Shown here in pieces: positions 61,389 through 64,000 of a stretch of DNA of 64,000 bases (the stretch's first letter is position 1; the number at the start of each line of letters is the position of its first letter). The position numbers and the translations under genes were made by a program. Source of the stretch: Eshraghiella crossota (lineage in GTDB: Bacteria; Bacillota; Clostridia; Lachnospirales; Lachnospiraceae); contig NZ_CP102270.1 of assembly GCF_025148445.1 (NCBI RefSeq), positions 1,380,001-1,444,000 of the forward strand, read 5' to 3'. The notes below the pieces were generated by a model that searched no databases, was not told where the DNA came from, and saw only the letters and a list, made by a program, of their open reading frames with translations.

Positions 61389-62227
61389 CGTTTTAGAACC
61401 TCCTCGATTATTATGTTTGGGGTAGATGCCCCGGCTGTAATACCGACTCTATCCATTCCTCTTAGTATGTCGTAGTCCATATCATCAGCATTTTGTATAT
61501 AAAAAGTATGTTTACATACTTTCTTACAAATGTCGTAAAGCTTCTGGGTATTAGAACTTGTACGTCCGCCGATTACAATCATGGCATCAACCATTGATGC
61601 AAGTTCTCCGGCTTCTGTCTGCCTTACCTCCGTAGCATTACAAATAGTATTCAAAATACCAACACTATCATAACTGTTTTTTTGAAAAATTTCAACAAGA
61701 TATTTAAACTTATTATAATTAAATGTTGTTTGGGACACAATACATATTTTTTTTAACTTATTTTTATTGTCCTCTATAAATTTTTCAGCTTTTTCCTCTG
61801 TGTCAATTACCGCACATTGTCCTGCTGCTGCACCCATAATTCCCTGCACTTCAGGATGTTTCTCATCACCGATTATCACAACAAATTCGCCTTTGGCGGC
61901 AGCTTCCTTTACTATGTTATGTATCTTAAGTACAAAAGGGCATGTGGCATCCACCACTTTATGGCCAAGTGATAAAATTTCTCTGTATATATGCTCCGGA
62001 ACACCGTGTGCCCTGATTATTACAGTTCCCTTTGGAACATCTGCCGCTTCTTCAACGGAATTAATAACTTTAACGCCGTTATTTTCAAGGTCTTTTATAA
62101 CTTCTTCATTGTGTATGACCGGACCGAAAGTATATATATTACCATGTCCTATCTGTGAATATACCATATCCACAGCTCTTTTAACGCCGAAACAGAATCC
62201 GGAATTTTTAGCTACAATAACTTCCAA
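61376..62227 (-). CDS. ispH: 4-hydroxy-3-methylbut-2-enyl diphosphate reductase
   Basis: Final Fe-S enzyme of the MEP isoprenoid pathway, 283 residues. The three cluster cysteines are in SGFCFGVKRAVD (Cys12), DATCPFVLKIH (about 95) and NTICNATEVRQTE (about 193). Other conserved parts are GPVIHNEEV, IRAHGVPEHIY, and GGRTSSNTQKLYDICK. The order cmk-ispH-rpsA is conserved in clostridia. Here ispH and rpsA are separate but overlapping. Confidence 0.97.
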   Translation of the reverse strand: MEVIVAKNSGFCFGVKRAVDMVYSQIGHGNIYTFGPVIHNEEVIKDLENNGVKVINSVEEAADVPKGTVIIRAHGVPEHIYREILSLGHKVVDATCPFVLKIHNIVKEAAAKGEFVVIIGDEKHPEVQGIMGAAAGQCAVIDTEEKAEKFIEDNKNKLKKICIVSQTTFNYNKFKYLVEIFQKNSYDSVGILNTICNATEVRQTEAGELASMVDAMIVIGGRTSSNTQKLYDICKKVCKHTFYIQNADDMDYDILRGMDRVGITAGASTPNIIIEEVLKRCQI

Positions 62228-62230
62228 CTG

Positions 62231-62902
62231 TTATTTTCCCGCCTTTTCATTGAATATTGATATGATTTTATCAGTCACTTCTTCAATTCCCATATCCGAA
62301 GAATCAAGATAAACCGCATCTTCTGCCTGTACAAGAGGTGATACATCCCTATGCATATCCCTGTAATCCCTGTCCGATATATCTGCCTTAATTATCTCAA
62401 GGGAAGTATCAACGCCTTTTTCCTGCAGTTCGGCCATTCTTCTTAAAGCCCTGCATTCAACACTTGCGGTAAGATATATTTTGCAGATTGCATCCTTTAA
62501 TACACATGAACCTATGTCCCTGCCGTCCATAACAACGCTTGTTTTTTTTGCCAGTTCTTTCTGGAGTTCTACAAGTTTTTTTCTTACGGCAGGATACACA
62601 GCCACCGCAGAAGCAGTATTGCCAACTTCTTCTGTTCTTAATCGCGATGTTATGTTTTCACCGTTTAAAATAACCTGCTGCAGATTATCCTTGTACTCAA
62701 TCATAATGTTAACATTATCACAATCCCTGCTTACAGCATCTTCATCCTTGACATCTATTCCTTTGTCAAGAAAATATACAGCCATTGCCCTGTACATTGC
62801 TCCTGTATCAACATATATAAATCCAAGATTTTTGGCTACACGCTTTGCTATTGTGCTTTTTCCGGCTCCTGCCGGTCCGTCTATTGCTATATTGTATATC
62901 AT
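62231..62902 (-). CDS. cmk: Cytidylate kinase
   Basis: Phosphorylates CMP and dCMP, 223 residues. The P-loop is IAIDGPAGAGKSTIAKRVAKNLG. The nucleotide-binding residues lie in YVDTGAMYRAMA and VMDGRDIGSCVL, followed by EKGVDTSLEIIKADISDRDYRD and AVYLDSSDMGIEEVTDKI. It precedes ispH by 3 nt. Confidence 0.97.
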   Translation of the reverse strand: MIYNIAIDGPAGAGKSTIAKRVAKNLGFIYVDTGAMYRAMAVYFLDKGIDVKDEDAVSRDCDNVNIMIEYKDNLQQVILNGENITSRLRTEEVGNTASAVAVYPAVRKKLVELQKELAKKTSVVMDGRDIGSCVLKDAICKIYLTASVECRALRRMAELQEKGVDTSLEIIKADISDRDYRDMHRDVSPLVQAEDAVYLDSSDMGIEEVTDKIISIFNEKAGK

Positions 62903-62922
62903 ATTTTTTCTCCTATTCTTTC

Positions 62923-64000
62923 CTATACCGATAACCCTGCCAGATACCCCGTTGACCAGGCAATCTGTAAATTAAATCCGCCTGTTACCGCATCCACATC
63001 TATCATTTCTCCGGCAAAATACAGGTTTTTGATAATTTTTGATTCCATGGTGCTGCTGTCTATATCTTTGACATTTATGCCGCCATGTGTAATTATTGCC
63101 TCATTGAAGCCTCTTAATCCCGTAAGTGTAAATTCAAATCTCTTAATAGTGTTAAGAAGATTTTTTCTTTCCTCTCTCGTTATCTCATTTACCTTTTTAT
63201 CAGATGCTATCAGGGATCTTCTGATAATAACAGGGATTAAAGACTTTGGAAATAATCTGTCAAGGGAATTGGCAAAATTTTTATTGATATTTTCATCAAA
63301 ATCCCTTCTGATTCTTTCATCAAGAGTCTGTTCATCAAGAGCAGGTTTTAAATCAATTATAAGTTTTAATTCTTTTTTCTTAATAATGTCATTAACATAG
63401 CTGCTGGCGCTTAATACTGTAGGTCCGCTTACTCCGAAATGTGTGAAAAGAAGTTCACCGAAATCATCATACAGTTTCCTGTTGCCGTCATATATTGCAA
63501 TGCTGCAGTTCCTTAGCGAAAGCCCCTGAAGTTCTTTTACATCCTCTTCTTTTACGTTAAAAGGTACAAGGGCTGGACTGCATTTGGTAACATTGTGCCC
63601 ATATTTTGCCGCCAGTCTGTGGCCTTCGCCTGTAGAGCCTGTACTCTGGTATGAATAGCCTCCGGTAGCTACAATTACCTTGTCTCCGTATATTTTTTTA
63701 CCATCAACCACAATACCTTTCACAACATTATCCTCAATGATAAGGTCGGTTACATCTGAGAAAAGATTAATATCTACTTTATATTTTTTCATAGAACGTT
63801 CCAGGGCATTAATTACGTCATAGGATTTATCGGATACAGGAAAAACCCTGTTTCCTCTTTCTGTCTTGAGAGGGCATCCTGCATTTTCAAAAAATTCCTG
63901 CACCCTTATATTATCAAATGTATATATGGAACTGTACATAAACTTCTTATTGGTTACAATATGTTCAAAAAGTTCTTCAACATCACACCCATTGGTTACG
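62923..64000 (-). CDS. NAD(P)/FAD-dependent oxidoreductase, HI0933/BaiN family (partial, N-terminus missing)
   Basis: The frame is open from the stop at 62923 to the right window edge, so about 359 C-terminal residues are seen. They begin VTNGCDVEELFEHIVTNKKF, which in full-length family members follows the N-terminal FAD-binding GRCN motif. Conserved pieces are GNRVFPVSDKSYDVI, VIVATGGYSYQSTGSTGEGHRLA, ELLFTHFGVSGPTVLS and the C-terminal AGEMIDVDAVTGGFNLQIAWSTG. The ATG at 63937-63939 is internal, not the start. The substrate is unknown; the BaiN bile-acid assignment in one member should not be assumed. Confidence 0.9.
   Translation of the reverse strand, partial: VTNGCDVEELFEHIVTNKKFMYSSIYTFDNIRVQEFFENAGCPLKTERGNRVFPVSDKSYDVINALERSMKKYKVDINLFSDVTDLIIEDNVVKGIVVDGKKIYGDKVIVATGGYSYQSTGSTGEGHRLAAKYGHNVTKCSPALVPFNVKEEDVKELQGLSLRNCSIAIYDGNRKLYDDFGELLFTHFGVSGPTVLSASSYVNDIIKKKELKLIIDLKPALDEQTLDERIRRDFDENINKNFANSLDRLFPKSLIPVIIRRSLIASDKKVNEITREERKNLLNTIKRFEFTLTGLRGFNEAIITHGGINVKDIDSSTMESKIIKNLYFAGEMIDVDAVTGGFNLQIAWSTGYLAGLSV

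Noticed and set aside
1-64000. CRISPR arrays, insertion sequences, prophage or integrated elements
   Set aside because: I saw no direct-repeat arrays, transposases, integrases or attachment-site duplications; all genes are of core chromosomal type.

Overview
This is a stretch of AT-rich chromosome from an anaerobic low-GC Firmicute. It is most likely a member of the Clostridia, family Lachnospiraceae. The evidence is the Bacillus/Clostridium-type smc-ftsY-ylxM-ffh-rpsP-khpA-rimM-trmD-rplS-rbgA-rnhB block, an RnfCDGEAB complex, pta-ackA acetate formation, strong AAAGGAGG ribosome binding sites and near-consensus sigma-A promoters with 17-bp spacers. I cannot name genus or species. The window is dense core chromosome. 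I see no insertion sequence, prophage, integrase or CRISPR array, and no gene-free stretch reaches 300 bp; the longest gaps are about 150 bp. Almost everything is on the minus strand. Only tmcAL (32474-33676) and a DEDDh-type nuclease (58266-59354) lie on the plus strand.

Layout, described left to right (minus-strand transcription runs right to left). 1-6709: a branched-chain amino-acid ABC transporter (livJ-H-M-G-F) lies between an OmpR-type response regulator and a truncated membrane protein that looks like a sensor kinase N-terminus. 6864-12843: translation and processing genes (rplS, lepB, rbgA, rnhB) run into an orphan FliK-like/FlhB-C-like pair, yraN, pgeF and a C_GCAxxG protein. 12959-15577: an NAD-salvage operon (NrtR-like Nudix regulator, nicotinamidase, nicotinate phosphoribosyltransferase) has a strong promoter and a palindrome just downstream of it. 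15670-19223: the ylxM-to-trmD operon. 19317-22564: Trk/Ktr potassium uptake plus threonine ammonia-lyase, placed inside the otherwise conserved block. 22576-30023: ftsY, smc, rnc, acpP, plsX, rpmF and DUF177. 30120-33676: pta-ackA, divergent from tmcAL. 33666-43637: UPF0210/ACT pair, WalJ-type hydrolase, a long FtsA-like protein, coaE, polA, a zinc-finger anti-sigma-like protein and a LytS-type kinase. 43699-50582: a membrane protein, tRNA-Leu(CAA), a Nudix hydrolase, a PBP/RodA-FtsW pair, a U32 protein and zapA. 50630-58130: ruvBA with a clostridial-type LexA box, a Gx transporter/NusG-II pair and rnfCDGEAB. 58266-64000: nuclease, cheR, rpsA, ispH, cmk and a truncated flavoprotein.

How the genes work together: most serve ribosome assembly, protein targeting, fatty acid and phospholipid synthesis, and division or wall synthesis. 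Energy metabolism appears as acetate formation by pta-ackA and Rnf-driven ion pumping. Several local circuits can be read from the sequence: NrtR with a candidate operator, ruvA with a candidate SOS box, and divergent pta/tmcAL promoters that place acetate production beside acetate-dependent tRNA modification. At eight junctions a terminator-like hairpin sits only about 24-60 nt before the next start codon with no room for a promoter. This suggests leaky termination as a general way of setting unequal expression within gene blocks.
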